DNA of 33,098 nt from Vitreoscilla sp. (GTDB lineage Bacteria > Pseudomonadota > Gammaproteobacteria > Burkholderiales > Burkholderiaceae_C): contig JADMKA010000076.1 in the NCBI GenBank assembly GCA_018780145.1, positions 1 through 33,098 on the forward strand. The letters are read 5' to 3'. Positions 15,178 through 23,505 of the stretch are shown here, in pieces. Numbering within the stretch: the stretch's first letter is position 1; the number at the start of each line of letters is the position of its first letter. Position numbers and translations under genes: made by a program. Under the pieces are notes generated by a model. It did not search any database, was not told the origin of the DNA, and saw only the letters and a list, made by a program, of their open reading frames with translations.

Positions 15178-16668
15178 ATGACCGACTCCGCCACCAAGCC
15201 GACCCTCGCCGAACTGGCCGAGGCCAACAAGCGCCAGCGCGCTGCTGTCGAGGCGGCGCTGGCGCAAGCGCCGGCACGCAGCACAGGCAACGTCACGGTC
15301 GGCGGCCAGCGCCTGGCCTACCGGGTCGATGCCGAGTTCATGCCGGTGCTGTCCGACCAGCATGGCGAGACCCACGGCGAGCCACAGGCCGCGGTGTTCA
15401 CCACCGCCTACCAGCAAGACGGTGGGGCGCCGCGTGGCGTCTGCTTCGCCTTCAATGGCGGCCCCGGTTCGGCCTCGATGTTCCTGCACCTGGGGGCGCT
15501 GGGCCCCAAGCGGGTGCGCGTGCGTGACGATGGCGGCATGCCGCCGCCGCCGTACCGCGTGGAGGACAACCCGCTGACCTGGTTCGAGCACTTCGACCTG
15601 GTCTTCATCGACCCGCCGCACACCGGTTATTCGATCACTGCCAGCGACGAGGCACGCAAGAAAGCGCTGAGCGTGGATGGCGACGTGGAGATGCTGTGCG
15701 AGGCGATCCGCGCCTGGCTGACCCGCCACCAGCGCTGGGGCTCGCCGATCTACCTGTGCGGCGAGAGTTACGGCACCACCCGCGCCGCGGCGATGGCGGA
15801 CCGCCTGTGCAACCTGGGTGTGGCACTCGCCGGCCTGGTGCTGGTGTCTTGCGCGATGGACATCCAGGCGCTGGAGTTCTCGCCCCGCAACGACCTGCCG
15901 TATGCGCTGTACCTGCCGGCCTTCGCCGGCACCGCGCAGTACCACGGCTGTCTGAAGGGCTCGCTGGCCGCGTCACCCGAGGCGGCCCGCGCGGCAGCGC
16001 TGGACTTCGTGCACACCGACTACCTGTCGGCACTCCACCGTGGTGGCACGCTGAGCGAGAAGGAGCGCGGCCGCATCGCGCGCCGGGTGGGCGAGTTGAT
16101 CGGCCTGCCGGCGGCGGCCGTCGAGCACATGAACCTGCGGGTCAGCGATGCACGCTACTTTCCCGAGCTGCTGCGGGAGCGGGGCCAGATCCTCGGCCGG
16201 CTCGACGCCCGCGTGGCCGGCCCGATGGGCCCGGACCGCAAGCGTGAGTGGGAGTTCGACCCCTCGATCGAGGCCCTGGTGAGCCCCTACACGATGGCCG
16301 CGATGGACTACTTCCGCGGCACGCTGGGCATCGGAGCGGACAGGGTCTACGTGCCCATGTCCGAGCAGGCGCACAAGGTGTGGAACTGGAACCGCGGCGA
16401 GGCCCAGGGCAACAGCTACACCTGCACCAGCACCGACCTGGCCCGGGCGATGCGCCGGCTGCCGCATCTGGCGGTGTTCGTGGCCAGCGGCCACTACGAC
16501 CTGGGCACGCCCTACAGCGCCACCGACTGGGCGCTGGACCAACTGGACATCGGCGCGGAGGTGCGCCAGCGCATCACCCACCGCTACTACGGCGCCGGCC
16601 ACATGATGTACACGCGTGAGGCCGACATCCGCCAGCTGAAGACCGACCTGGCCGCCTGGCTCGCCTGA
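15178..16668 (+). CDS. S10-family serine carboxypeptidase-like protein
   Basis: The 496-residue protein has the alpha/beta-hydrolase signature of S10 peptidases. FAFNGGPGSASM provides the oxyanion-hole region, Ser197 lies in CGESYGTTR, Asp441 in SGHYDLGTP and His475 in GAGHMMY, giving a complete catalytic triad. The start is ATG 15178 with GGGAG at 15167-15171. Unlike eukaryotic carboxypeptidase Y and many bacterial relatives, there is no signal peptide, so it should act in the cytoplasm on peptides or small acyl substrates; the true substrate is unknown. Phosphofructokinase starts 3 bp after its stop, so the two form an operon behind the foldback element. Confidence 0.88.
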   Translation: MTDSATKPTLAELAEANKRQRAAVEAALAQAPARSTGNVTVGGQRLAYRVDAEFMPVLSDQHGETHGEPQAAVFTTAYQQDGGAPRGVCFAFNGGPGSASMFLHLGALGPKRVRVRDDGGMPPPPYRVEDNPLTWFEHFDLVFIDPPHTGYSITASDEARKKALSVDGDVEMLCEAIRAWLTRHQRWGSPIYLCGESYGTTRAAAMADRLCNLGVALAGLVLVSCAMDIQALEFSPRNDLPYALYLPAFAGTAQYHGCLKGSLAASPEAARAAALDFVHTDYLSALHRGGTLSEKERGRIARRVGELIGLPAAAVEHMNLRVSDARYFPELLRERGQILGRLDARVAGPMGPDRKREWEFDPSIEALVSPYTMAAMDYFRGTLGIGADRVYVPMSEQAHKVWNWNRGEAQGNSYTCTSTDLARAMRRLPHLAVFVASGHYDLGTPYSATDWALDQLDIGAEVRQRITHRYYGAGHMMYTREADIRQLKTDLAAWLA

Positions 16669-16671
16669 GGC

Positions 16672-17748
16672 ATGCACATCGGCCTGCTCACCGGCGGCGG
16701 CGACTGCCCCGGCCTCAACGCGGTGATCCGCGCGGTCACCCTGGCACTGATCCGCGAGTGCGGCGCCCGTGTCACCGGCATCGAGCGCGGTTTCCTGGGG
16801 CTGTGCACGAAGGCCTCTCGCCCCTTGGACGAGGCCGCGGTGCGCGGCATCCTGGCCGAGGGCGGCACCATCCTCGGCACCCACAACCGGGCCGACCCGT
16901 TTCGCTACTTCGGCGCCGGCGGGGCGGATGTCTCCGCTGCCGCGCTGTCCTACGCACGAGACGACCTGGGCCTCGATGCCCTGGTGGCCATCGGCGGCGA
17001 CGGCACCATGGTCATCGCCGAGCGCTTTGCCCGGCTGGGCCTGCCGGTGGTCGGTGTGCCCAAGACCATCGACAACGACCTGCCCGGGACCGACCGCACC
17101 TTCGGTTTCGACAGCGCGGTGGCGGTGGTGTCCGAGGCGCTGGACCGCCTGGCCACCACCGCACGCAGCCATGGCCGGGTGATGATCGCCGAGACCATGG
17201 GCCGCGATGCGGGCTGGATCGCGCTGGAAGGCGGGCTGGCTGGCGGGGCCGACATGATCCTGCTGCCCGAAATGCCCTTCAGCCTGGACGCCGTGGCAGC
17301 GTTTTGTCGGCAGCGCGAGTCGCGCGAGGGCCATACCCTGATCTGCATTGCCGAGGGCGCTCACGCGGCCACCGAGTCCGTCAGCGTGCGCGAGATCCTG
17401 CACGACAGCCCCGGCCGGGTCCGCTTGGGTGGCGTCGGCAACTGGCTGCAAGAAGAACTCGCTCCGCTCCTGGCCGGCGAGGTGCGTTCCACCTTGCTCG
17501 GCCACGTGCAACGCGGCGGCTCGCCCACGGCCTACGACCGCGTGCTGGCCACCCGTTTCGGCTACCACGCGGCCCAGTTGGTTCGCAGCGGCGCCTTCGG
17601 GCGCATGGTGGTGCTGAAGGGTGACGACTGCGGCAGCATCTCGCTCACCGAGGCGGCCGGCGGCCGACGGCTGGTGCCTCCGGATCATGCGCTGCTGTCC
17701 ACCGCGCGGGGCCTGGGCGTGGCCTTCGGCCAGGCATCACTGTTGTAG
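16672..17748 (+). CDS. pfkA: 6-phosphofructokinase
   Basis: The 358-residue enzyme phosphorylates fructose 6-phosphate in glycolysis. It shows TGGGDCPGLN (residues 7-16), GGDGT (108-112), PKTIDND (130-136, catalytic Asp134) and AETMGRDAGWIA, followed by LGHVQRGGSPTAYDR. Gly in GGDGT is typical of ATP-dependent enzymes, while Lys in PKTIDND is typical of pyrophosphate-dependent ones. This combination is known from the long-chain group III enzymes, where the phosphoryl donor cannot be told from sequence alone. The ATG follows the peptidase stop by 3 bp with only a weak ribosome site, suggesting coupled translation. Confidence 0.9.
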   Translation: MHIGLLTGGGDCPGLNAVIRAVTLALIRECGARVTGIERGFLGLCTKASRPLDEAAVRGILAEGGTILGTHNRADPFRYFGAGGADVSAAALSYARDDLGLDALVAIGGDGTMVIAERFARLGLPVVGVPKTIDNDLPGTDRTFGFDSAVAVVSEALDRLATTARSHGRVMIAETMGRDAGWIALEGGLAGGADMILLPEMPFSLDAVAAFCRQRESREGHTLICIAEGAHAATESVSVREILHDSPGRVRLGGVGNWLQEELAPLLAGEVRSTLLGHVQRGGSPTAYDRVLATRFGYHAAQLVRSGAFGRMVVLKGDDCGSISLTEAAGGRRLVPPDHALLSTARGLGVAFGQASLL

Positions 17749-17918
17749 GCGCGCGGCAGCCGCGTGACGCAATGGGCGGCCTGGCCGCACGCAGCGGTTC
17801 GGTCGGGCTTGAGGCGCGGCGTAGACTCTTCTCCAGCAGAAAGACACGGGCCGCCGCCAAGCGGTGCCCCTACTGCGCCGGCTGCACGGCCGGGGTGGCA
17901 GCACATGGGAGGGGTGAC

Positions 17919-19624
17919 GTGCCGTTGTTTCGTTGGCTGAGCCTGCGCCAGCTGTTGACCGTTCCGTATGTGCTGCTGGTCCTCGGGCTGGCGGTGGTGG
18001 TGGGTGGGCTGTCGTACCGGGCCGGGCGCGAAGCGGTGGATCACCTGGCCGACAGGCTGCTGATCGAGACCGTCGGGCGCATTTCGCAGGCCGTTGAAAG
18101 GCATGTGCTGGGCTCGGGCGCGGTCCTGGAGACGGCGTTTCCCAAGGGGGTGACGGCGCCCGTGTCGGTGCAGGCCGAACTGCCCGCCTTGCGGACGCGC
18201 TTCTGGCTGGCGACCTCGGTGCACCGCGAGCTGAACAACTACGCCTACTATGGCGACGAACAAGGCCACTTCTTCGGTCTCTGGCGCGACGGGCCCGACG
18301 ACGCCCAACTGCGCCTGCGCGTGCGTGGCGAGGGCCCTCGCACCCTCTACAGGTTCAGCGGCATTCAGGGCGAACTCGGCGACGCGAGGCAGGAAGACAA
18401 GTTCTTCGAGCCCCGCCAACGCCCCTGGTACCAGGCCGGCCGCGGCGCGGCCACCGAGACATGGACCTCGATCTACATCGACTTCCGAACCCAGGAGTTG
18501 GTGGCCACGCGGGCCCGCAAGGTGCCCGATGCCCAGGGGGTCACGCGCGGCGTGGTGGCCACCGACGTGTCGTTGCAGCAGCTGAGCGATTTCGTCCGAT
18601 CGCTGAAGACCAGTGCCAATGGCTTTGCTTTCATCGTCGAACCCAACGGCGACCTGATCGCTACTTCGCGTGGGTCGCACATCCGCAAGGGCGCTGACGG
18701 CACCCACCTGCGGCGCAACGCCGCCGAGGTGGACGACCCGTTGCTGGCGGGCACCTACCAGAAGGTGCGGGCCCTGATGTCGGCCGCCAGCCAGGCCACC
18801 GAGGCACGCGCCGGCCAGATCGAGGGGCCGGACGGCACGGCCCTGCAGATCGCCTATGCCCGCATGCGCGACAGCGCCGGGTTGGACTGGATCATCGCGG
18901 TGGCGGTGCCCCGCAGCGATTTCCTGCACCAGGTCACGTCCAACCTCTACCAGACGATAGGGTTGACATTGCTTGCCGCGCTGGCGGTGGTGGGCGTCGG
19001 CCTGATCAGCCTGGGCGTGGTCTCGCGCGACCTGAACAAGATTGCCACCGCCGCACGGCAGGTCGGCGAGGGCCAGTTCGACGCCCCCCTGAAGGTGGAC
19101 CGGCACGACGAAATCGGAGACCTGGCGCAGAGCTTTGCCGCGATGACCCACAAGCTGGCCACCGACCGCCTGACCGGCCTGGCCAACCGCGAGGCGATGC
19201 TGCCCGCATCAGCGACCTCATCGGCCTGCACCGGCGCCCAGGCGACGAGGCCGCGTTCGCATTGCTGTTCCTGGATCTGGACGGCTTCAAGTCGGTCAAC
19301 GACCGCTTCGGGCACGAGACCGGCGACCAGGTCCTTCGGGTCATGGGCCAGCGCATGGCGGCCAGCCTGCGTGACGGCGATCTGGTGGCGCGCTGGGCCG
19401 GTGACGAGTTCCTGATCGTGCTTGGCGGCGTCGCCGAGGAGTCGCATGCCCGCGGGGTGGCCGACAAGCTGCAGTCCAGCCTGTTCGCCGAGCCGATCGC
19501 CGGGGCCGAAGAGGCCCGCGTCGGCGTGTCCATCGGGGTGGCCCTGTACCCGCGCGACGGCGTCGACGTCGAGGCGCTGGTGCGGCATGCCGACGCCGAC
19601 ATGTACCGCCGCAAGCGGGCTTGA
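17919..19624 (+). pseudogene. Membrane diguanylate cyclase (dCache-HAMP-GGDEF), frameshifted
   Basis: A GTG start at 17919 follows GGGAGGGG (17907-17914). The frame encodes a membrane helix (about residues 10-32), a periplasmic dCache-like sensor (about 35-340), a second helix (about 345-370), HAMP, and the start of GGDEF (DRLTGLANREAML). At about 19203 one base is missing: CTG-CCCGC should read CTG-GCCCGC. Frame one then runs into nonsense and stops at 19415. The rest of the domain continues in the next frame as RISDLIGLH, LLFLDLDGFKSVNDRFG, WAGDEF (an AGDEF signature) and VGVSIGVALYP, ending at 19624. The protein would make cyclic di-GMP in response to a periplasmic ligand if intact. Either the gene is broken or the base was lost in sequencing; the rest is undecayed. 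Confidence 0.85.
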
Positions 19625-19708
19625 CCGGCCGGCTTGAGCCAGCGCAAGACGGGCCCGCGCGGCCGGGTGTCAGATGGCGGCATCGAGAACCACACCAAGG
19701 AATCCACG

Positions 19709-19870
19709 ATGCGTGCCTTGCAGGACTTCTTCTCCACCGACTATGGCCTGCTGAGCGCTGCGGTGATCGCCATCACACTGGGCATGGCGGCCTTCTTCAC
19801 GCGCTTCTTCATCACCCACATGCGCGAGGACGAGGCCCGCGAGCGAGCCCGCCTGGCCGGCAAGAGCTGA
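19709..19870 (+). CDS. DUF3149 micro-protein
   Basis: The product is only 53 residues long, starting MRALQDFFSTDYGLLS, with one membrane helix (about 16-37, VIAITLGMAAFFTRFFI) and a charged tail THMREDEARERARLAG. This matches DUF3149, a family of small betaproteobacterial membrane proteins of unknown function. AAGGA at 19697-19701 precedes the ATG by seven bases, and the in-frame upstream ATG-less extension has no coding character. It lies between the broken cyclase and the convergent exporter gene, 6 bp from the latter's stop. Confidence 0.82.
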   Translation: MRALQDFFSTDYGLLSAAVIAITLGMAAFFTRFFITHMREDEARERARLAGKS

Positions 19871-19876
19871 GCCGCG

Positions 19877-21655
19877 TCAGCCGCCGTCCGCATTGGCAAG
19901 CTGCTGCAGTTCGACCAGCCGCCGGTACAGCCCGCCGTCGATCTGCATCAAGGCCTCATGGGGGCCTTGTTCGGTGATGCGCCCGTGGCTCAGCACGAGG
20001 ATCCGGTCGGCCTCGCGGATGGTCGACAAGCGGTGCGCGATCGAGACGATGGTCAGGCGCCCGCGCAGGGCCGCCAGGGCCTGCTGAACGACGCGCTCGG
20101 TCTCGCTGTCGATGTGCGAGGTGGCCTCGTCCAGCAGCAGGATGCGCGGCTGGCCGGCCAGTGCGCGCGCGATGGCGATGAGCTGTTTCTCGCCCACGGC
20201 GAGCCGCGCGCCCCCCTCGCCGAGCAACGTGTCGTAGCCCTGCTCCAGCCGCTCGATGAAGCCATGGGCTCCGGCCGATTTGGCGGCCGCGTGGATCTGT
20301 GCGTCGCCGAGTGGCCGGCCCATGGCGATGTTCTCGCGCACGCTGGCGGCCAGCAGGAAGGGCTCCTGCGGCACCAGGCCCACGGCATCCCGGAAAGCGT
20401 CTTCGTCCAGCTCGGCGATCGCCTGGCCGTCGATCGACAGCTGCCCCTGCGTCACCCGGTAGAAGCGCAGCAGCAGCGACAGCAGGCTGCTCTTGCCACT
20501 GCCCGTGGGGCCGACGATGCCGATGAACTCACCGGGCTCGATGCGCAGCGAGATGCCCCGCAGCACCGGCACGCCCGGTGTGTAGGCGAACTCGATCTCC
20601 CGGGCCTCGATGGCACCGGCCGTCACCCGGCCGGTGGCGGCCGGGCGCGGCGCCTCGGCCTCGTCCAGCAAGGTGTTCACCCGCGCGGCCGAGATCACCG
20701 CCTGCTGCAGCTGCGAGAACTGCATGGTGATCTGGATCAGCGGCTCCACCACCCGCCCGATGTAGCTGACGAAGGCATACAGCACGCCGACCTCGATCGG
20801 CGCCAGGCTGCCACCACTTTCGCGCAGGCCGAAGACGGCGATCACCACCGCCAGCATGGCCACGTTGAGCAGGTCCAGCGCCGGGCGCAGCAGCCAGGCG
20901 TTGGCACGCAGTTCGGTTTGCCGTGATGTGTAGTGCGCCTGGTTGATGCGGGCGTAGCGCTCGCCATAGTGGGTGGCCGCGCCCGTGGCCTGCAGCACCG
21001 CCATGCCGCCGATGGATTCCGCCGTCTGGGCGTTCAGCTCGCTGCGCAGCTCGCGGGTGCGCGCCACCGCTGGGGCCGACAGGCGCTGGTACAGATACAC
21101 GATGCCCAGCACCGCCGGGATCAGCGTGGTGACGATCAGCATCAGCCTCCAGTCGAGGAAGGCCATGGTCAGCAGCAGGCTGGCCAGCATGATCAGGCAG
21201 TCCAGCATCACGAACAGCACCTGCACGTAGAGCTGCTTGACCGCTTCGGTGTCGTTCGTCACCCGGCTGACCAGCTGGCCGGTGATCGCGGTGTCGAAGA
21301 AGCTCATCGGCAGCCGCAGCACATGGCTGTAGACGGCCTCACGGATGCGCTGCACCGAACGCATCGCCACGCCGGCCAGGCGGGCGAGCTGGCCGTAGCG
21401 CACCCAGCTGGCGGTCCAGCCCGCCAGCAAGGCCCCGATCAGCAGGCCCGCCATGGCGCCGACGGCCGGGTCGCGAGGCAGCAGGTAGCGGTCGATGAAG
21501 GCCTTGCCCAGCACCGGGCCGAGTGCATCCAGCCCGGCGGCCAGCGTCAGCCAGATCAGGCCCACCCACAGGTGCCTGGCCTCCGGCCGGGCCGCGCGCC
21601 AGAGCAGGGCGGCAGCGCGGCGGGCCGGGGTTTCGGGCGCCTCAGTCCTGCTCAA
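19877..21655 (-). CDS. ABC exporter half-transporter, MdlB-like
   Basis: The 592-residue protein has a six-helix exporter domain (about 15-320) and a nucleotide-binding domain with Walker A GPTGSGKSS (Lys388), a divergent signature LAVGEKQLIAIARAL, Walker B ILLLDEATSHID and an H-loop SIAHRLST. The start is set at a TTG (21655) because GGAGG (complement of 21662-21666) sits six bases upstream. It overlaps the end of the preceding exporter gene by 14 bp, so the two are translated together and should form a heterodimer. The substrate is unknown; relatives export lipids, drugs or peptides. Confidence 0.85.
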   Translation of the reverse strand: MSRTEAPETPARRAAALLWRAARPEARHLWVGLIWLTLAAGLDALGPVLGKAFIDRYLLPRDPAVGAMAGLLIGALLAGWTASWVRYGQLARLAGVAMRSVQRIREAVYSHVLRLPMSFFDTAITGQLVSRVTNDTEAVKQLYVQVLFVMLDCLIMLASLLLTMAFLDWRLMLIVTTLIPAVLGIVYLYQRLSAPAVARTRELRSELNAQTAESIGGMAVLQATGAATHYGERYARINQAHYTSRQTELRANAWLLRPALDLLNVAMLAVVIAVFGLRESGGSLAPIEVGVLYAFVSYIGRVVEPLIQITMQFSQLQQAVISAARVNTLLDEAEAPRPAATGRVTAGAIEAREIEFAYTPGVPVLRGISLRIEPGEFIGIVGPTGSGKSSLLSLLLRFYRVTQGQLSIDGQAIAELDEDAFRDAVGLVPQEPFLLAASVRENIAMGRPLGDAQIHAAAKSAGAHGFIERLEQGYDTLLGEGGARLAVGEKQLIAIARALAGQPRILLLDEATSHIDSETERVVQQALAALRGRLTIVSIAHRLSTIREADRILVLSHGRITEQGPHEALMQIDGGLYRRLVELQQLANADGG

Positions 21656-23393
21656 TCGAGGCCTCCAGTTGCTGGATGCGCCATTGCTGCGCGTACCAGC
21701 CATGCGCCACGCCCTTGGCGAGCAGTTCCTCGTGGGTACCGCGCTCGGCCAGGTGGCCATGGCGCAGCACCGCGATCTGGTCGGCATCGGCCAAGGCCGA
21801 GAGCCGGTGGCTGACGACGATCACCGTGCGCCCCTGCCGCTGGTCGTGCAGGTGGGCCAGGATGCGGTGCTCGGTCTCGGTGTCGACCGCCGACAGTGCA
21901 TCGTCCAGCAGCAGCAGCGGGGCGTCGGCCAGCAACGCTCGGGCGATGGCGACCCGCTGCCGTTGGCCACCCGAGAGCGTGACGCCGCGCTCGCCCACCG
22001 GCGTGTCGTAGCCCTGCGGCAGCCGGGCGATGTCCTCGTGCACGGCGGCCAGCTCGGCCACCGCCTCGATCTCCGCGCGCGTCGCCGAGGGCCGGGCCAG
22101 CGCGATGTTCTCGGCGACGCTGGCAGAGAACAGGATGGGCTCCTGCGGCACCCAGGCAATGCCGGCGCGCAGGGCCTCCAGCGTGTGGTCGGCCAGGGCC
22201 ACGCCGCCCCAGCTGATGCCGCCGGACTGAGGCATCCACTGCCGCAGCAACAGCTTGATCAGCGTGCTCTTGCCGGAGCCGGTAGGCCCGACCAGGCCCA
22301 GCGTCGAGCCGGGCTCGATGTGCAAGGACAGCCCCGACAGCGCGGCGCTGGTGTTGCCGGGATAGCAGAAGTGCACGTCGCGCAGCACGATCTCGCCAGG
22401 GTGGACGGTGGCGACCGTGCCGTCGTCGTCGATCGCCAGCGGCTCGTCCAGCACCGCCGACAGGCGGGTCCAGGCCGCGCGCCCACGCTCCCACAGGGCC
22501 AGCACCCAGCCGGCCGCGAACATCGGCCAGATCAGTTGCGTGAGGTACAGGCCGAAGCTGGTGAGCTGGCCGATCGTCAGCTCGCCGTACCACACCAGCC
22601 ATCCGCCCAGGCCCAACGACAGCACGATGGCCGTGACCAGCGTCATGCCGACAGCCGGCTCGTAGCGGGCCTCCCAGCGCTGCGACTCATAGCTGGCCCG
22701 CGCCGCCGCCCCCGCCAGCTCGGCGAAGCGCCGGCTGCTGCGCGCCTCCAGGCCCAGGGTGCGCAGGGTGCGCACACCGGTCAGCGTCTCCTGCACATGG
22801 TCGTTCAGGTCTCCGAAGCGCTCCAGCGCGTCGCGCGAGCGGTCGTGCACATGGTGCGAGATCCAGGCGAACGACCAGGCCATCAGCGGGAACGGCAGCA
22901 GTGCGATGGCCGCCAGGCGCCAATCGACACCCAACGCCATCGTCGCCACCACCAGCAACAGCGTCAGCGTGCCGTCGAAGCCCGCCAGCATCGCCTCGCC
23001 GGCTGCCATCTCGACAGCATCCACGTCGTTGGTGGCCAGGGCCATCAGGTCGCCGGTACGGCGGGTCTGGTAGAAGCGCGGCCCCTGCTCGGCCAGGCGG
23101 GCATACAGGCGGCGGCGCAACTCCACCCCCATCTGGTACGCCGCGGCATACAGGCGAATCCGCCAGCCCACGCGCAGCAGGTAGATCAAAACCCCGGCGC
23201 CGATCAGCAGTGCCAGCTCGCGCCACAACGCCGGGCCTGCCAGCTCCCGGGCCACCAGGGCATCCACCAGATGGCCGATCTGGCGCGGCATCCAGACGGT
23301 CAGCAGGGCGATGGCCAGCAGCATCACGCCCGCCGCCGCATAGGCCGCAGCATGGCGGCGAACGAAGGTGCGGATGAGGTGGGCGAGCGTCAT
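21642..23393 (-). CDS. ABC exporter half-transporter, MdlA-like
   Basis: The 583-residue protein has an N-terminal six-helix exporter domain (about 15-315) and an ATPase domain with Walker A GPTGSGKST (Lys375), the Q-loop WVPQEPILFS, a canonical signature LSGGQRQRVAIARALL and Walker B LLLLDDALSAVD. The Walker B motif here ends in Asp where its partner has Glu, as in heterodimeric exporters with one degenerate ATP site. The ATG is at 23393, and the stop overlaps the start of the MdlB-like gene by 14 bp. It runs divergently from phoX. Confidence 0.88.
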   Translation of the reverse strand: MTLAHLIRTFVRRHAAAYAAAGVMLLAIALLTVWMPRQIGHLVDALVARELAGPALWRELALLIGAGVLIYLLRVGWRIRLYAAAYQMGVELRRRLYARLAEQGPRFYQTRRTGDLMALATNDVDAVEMAAGEAMLAGFDGTLTLLLVVATMALGVDWRLAAIALLPFPLMAWSFAWISHHVHDRSRDALERFGDLNDHVQETLTGVRTLRTLGLEARSSRRFAELAGAAARASYESQRWEARYEPAVGMTLVTAIVLSLGLGGWLVWYGELTIGQLTSFGLYLTQLIWPMFAAGWVLALWERGRAAWTRLSAVLDEPLAIDDDGTVATVHPGEIVLRDVHFCYPGNTSAALSGLSLHIEPGSTLGLVGPTGSGKSTLIKLLLRQWMPQSGGISWGGVALADHTLEALRAGIAWVPQEPILFSASVAENIALARPSATRAEIEAVAELAAVHEDIARLPQGYDTPVGERGVTLSGGQRQRVAIARALLADAPLLLLDDALSAVDTETEHRILAHLHDQRQGRTVIVVSHRLSALADADQIAVLRHGHLAERGTHEELLAKGVAHGWYAQQWRIQQLEASIEQD

Positions 23394-23411
23394 GGAGGCC
23401 GGGAGCCGGCG

Positions 23412-23417
23412 ATTCTA
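23412..23417 (-). promoter_or_regulatory. Candidate -10 box of the ABC exporter operon
   Basis: TAGAAT on the minus strand matches the -10 consensus at five of six positions and lies 18 bases before the exporter ATG. No good -35 is seen at the right distance. Confidence 0.35.
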
Positions 23418-23440
23418 GGAGGCTGCCGGGCCGTCGCTGG

Positions 23441-23458
23441 CTGCCATGACAATGTCAC
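23441..23458 (+). promoter_or_regulatory. Candidate Pho box upstream of phoX
   Basis: CTGCCATGACAATGTCAC resembles the PhoB site of two CTGTCAT-type 7-mers spaced by 4 bp: CTGCCAT (one mismatch), four bases, then ATGTCAC (two mismatches to CTGTCAT, one to the TTGTCAC seen at E. coli phoA). It lies 48 bp before the start of a PhoX-type phosphatase. The same bases contain a perfect palindrome TGACA-A-TGTCA (23447-23457), so another dimeric regulator is an alternative. Confidence 0.5.
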
Positions 23459-23505
23459 AGAGGGGTGGCACCTTCGGGCCATCCCCCTTTTCAGGAGCCG
23501 CCGCC

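Noticed and set aside
17749-17918. Short hairpin CGCGG/CCGCG just after pfkA as a terminator.
   Set aside because: The stem is only five bases with a three-base loop and no T-run follows; such stems are frequent by chance at this GC content.
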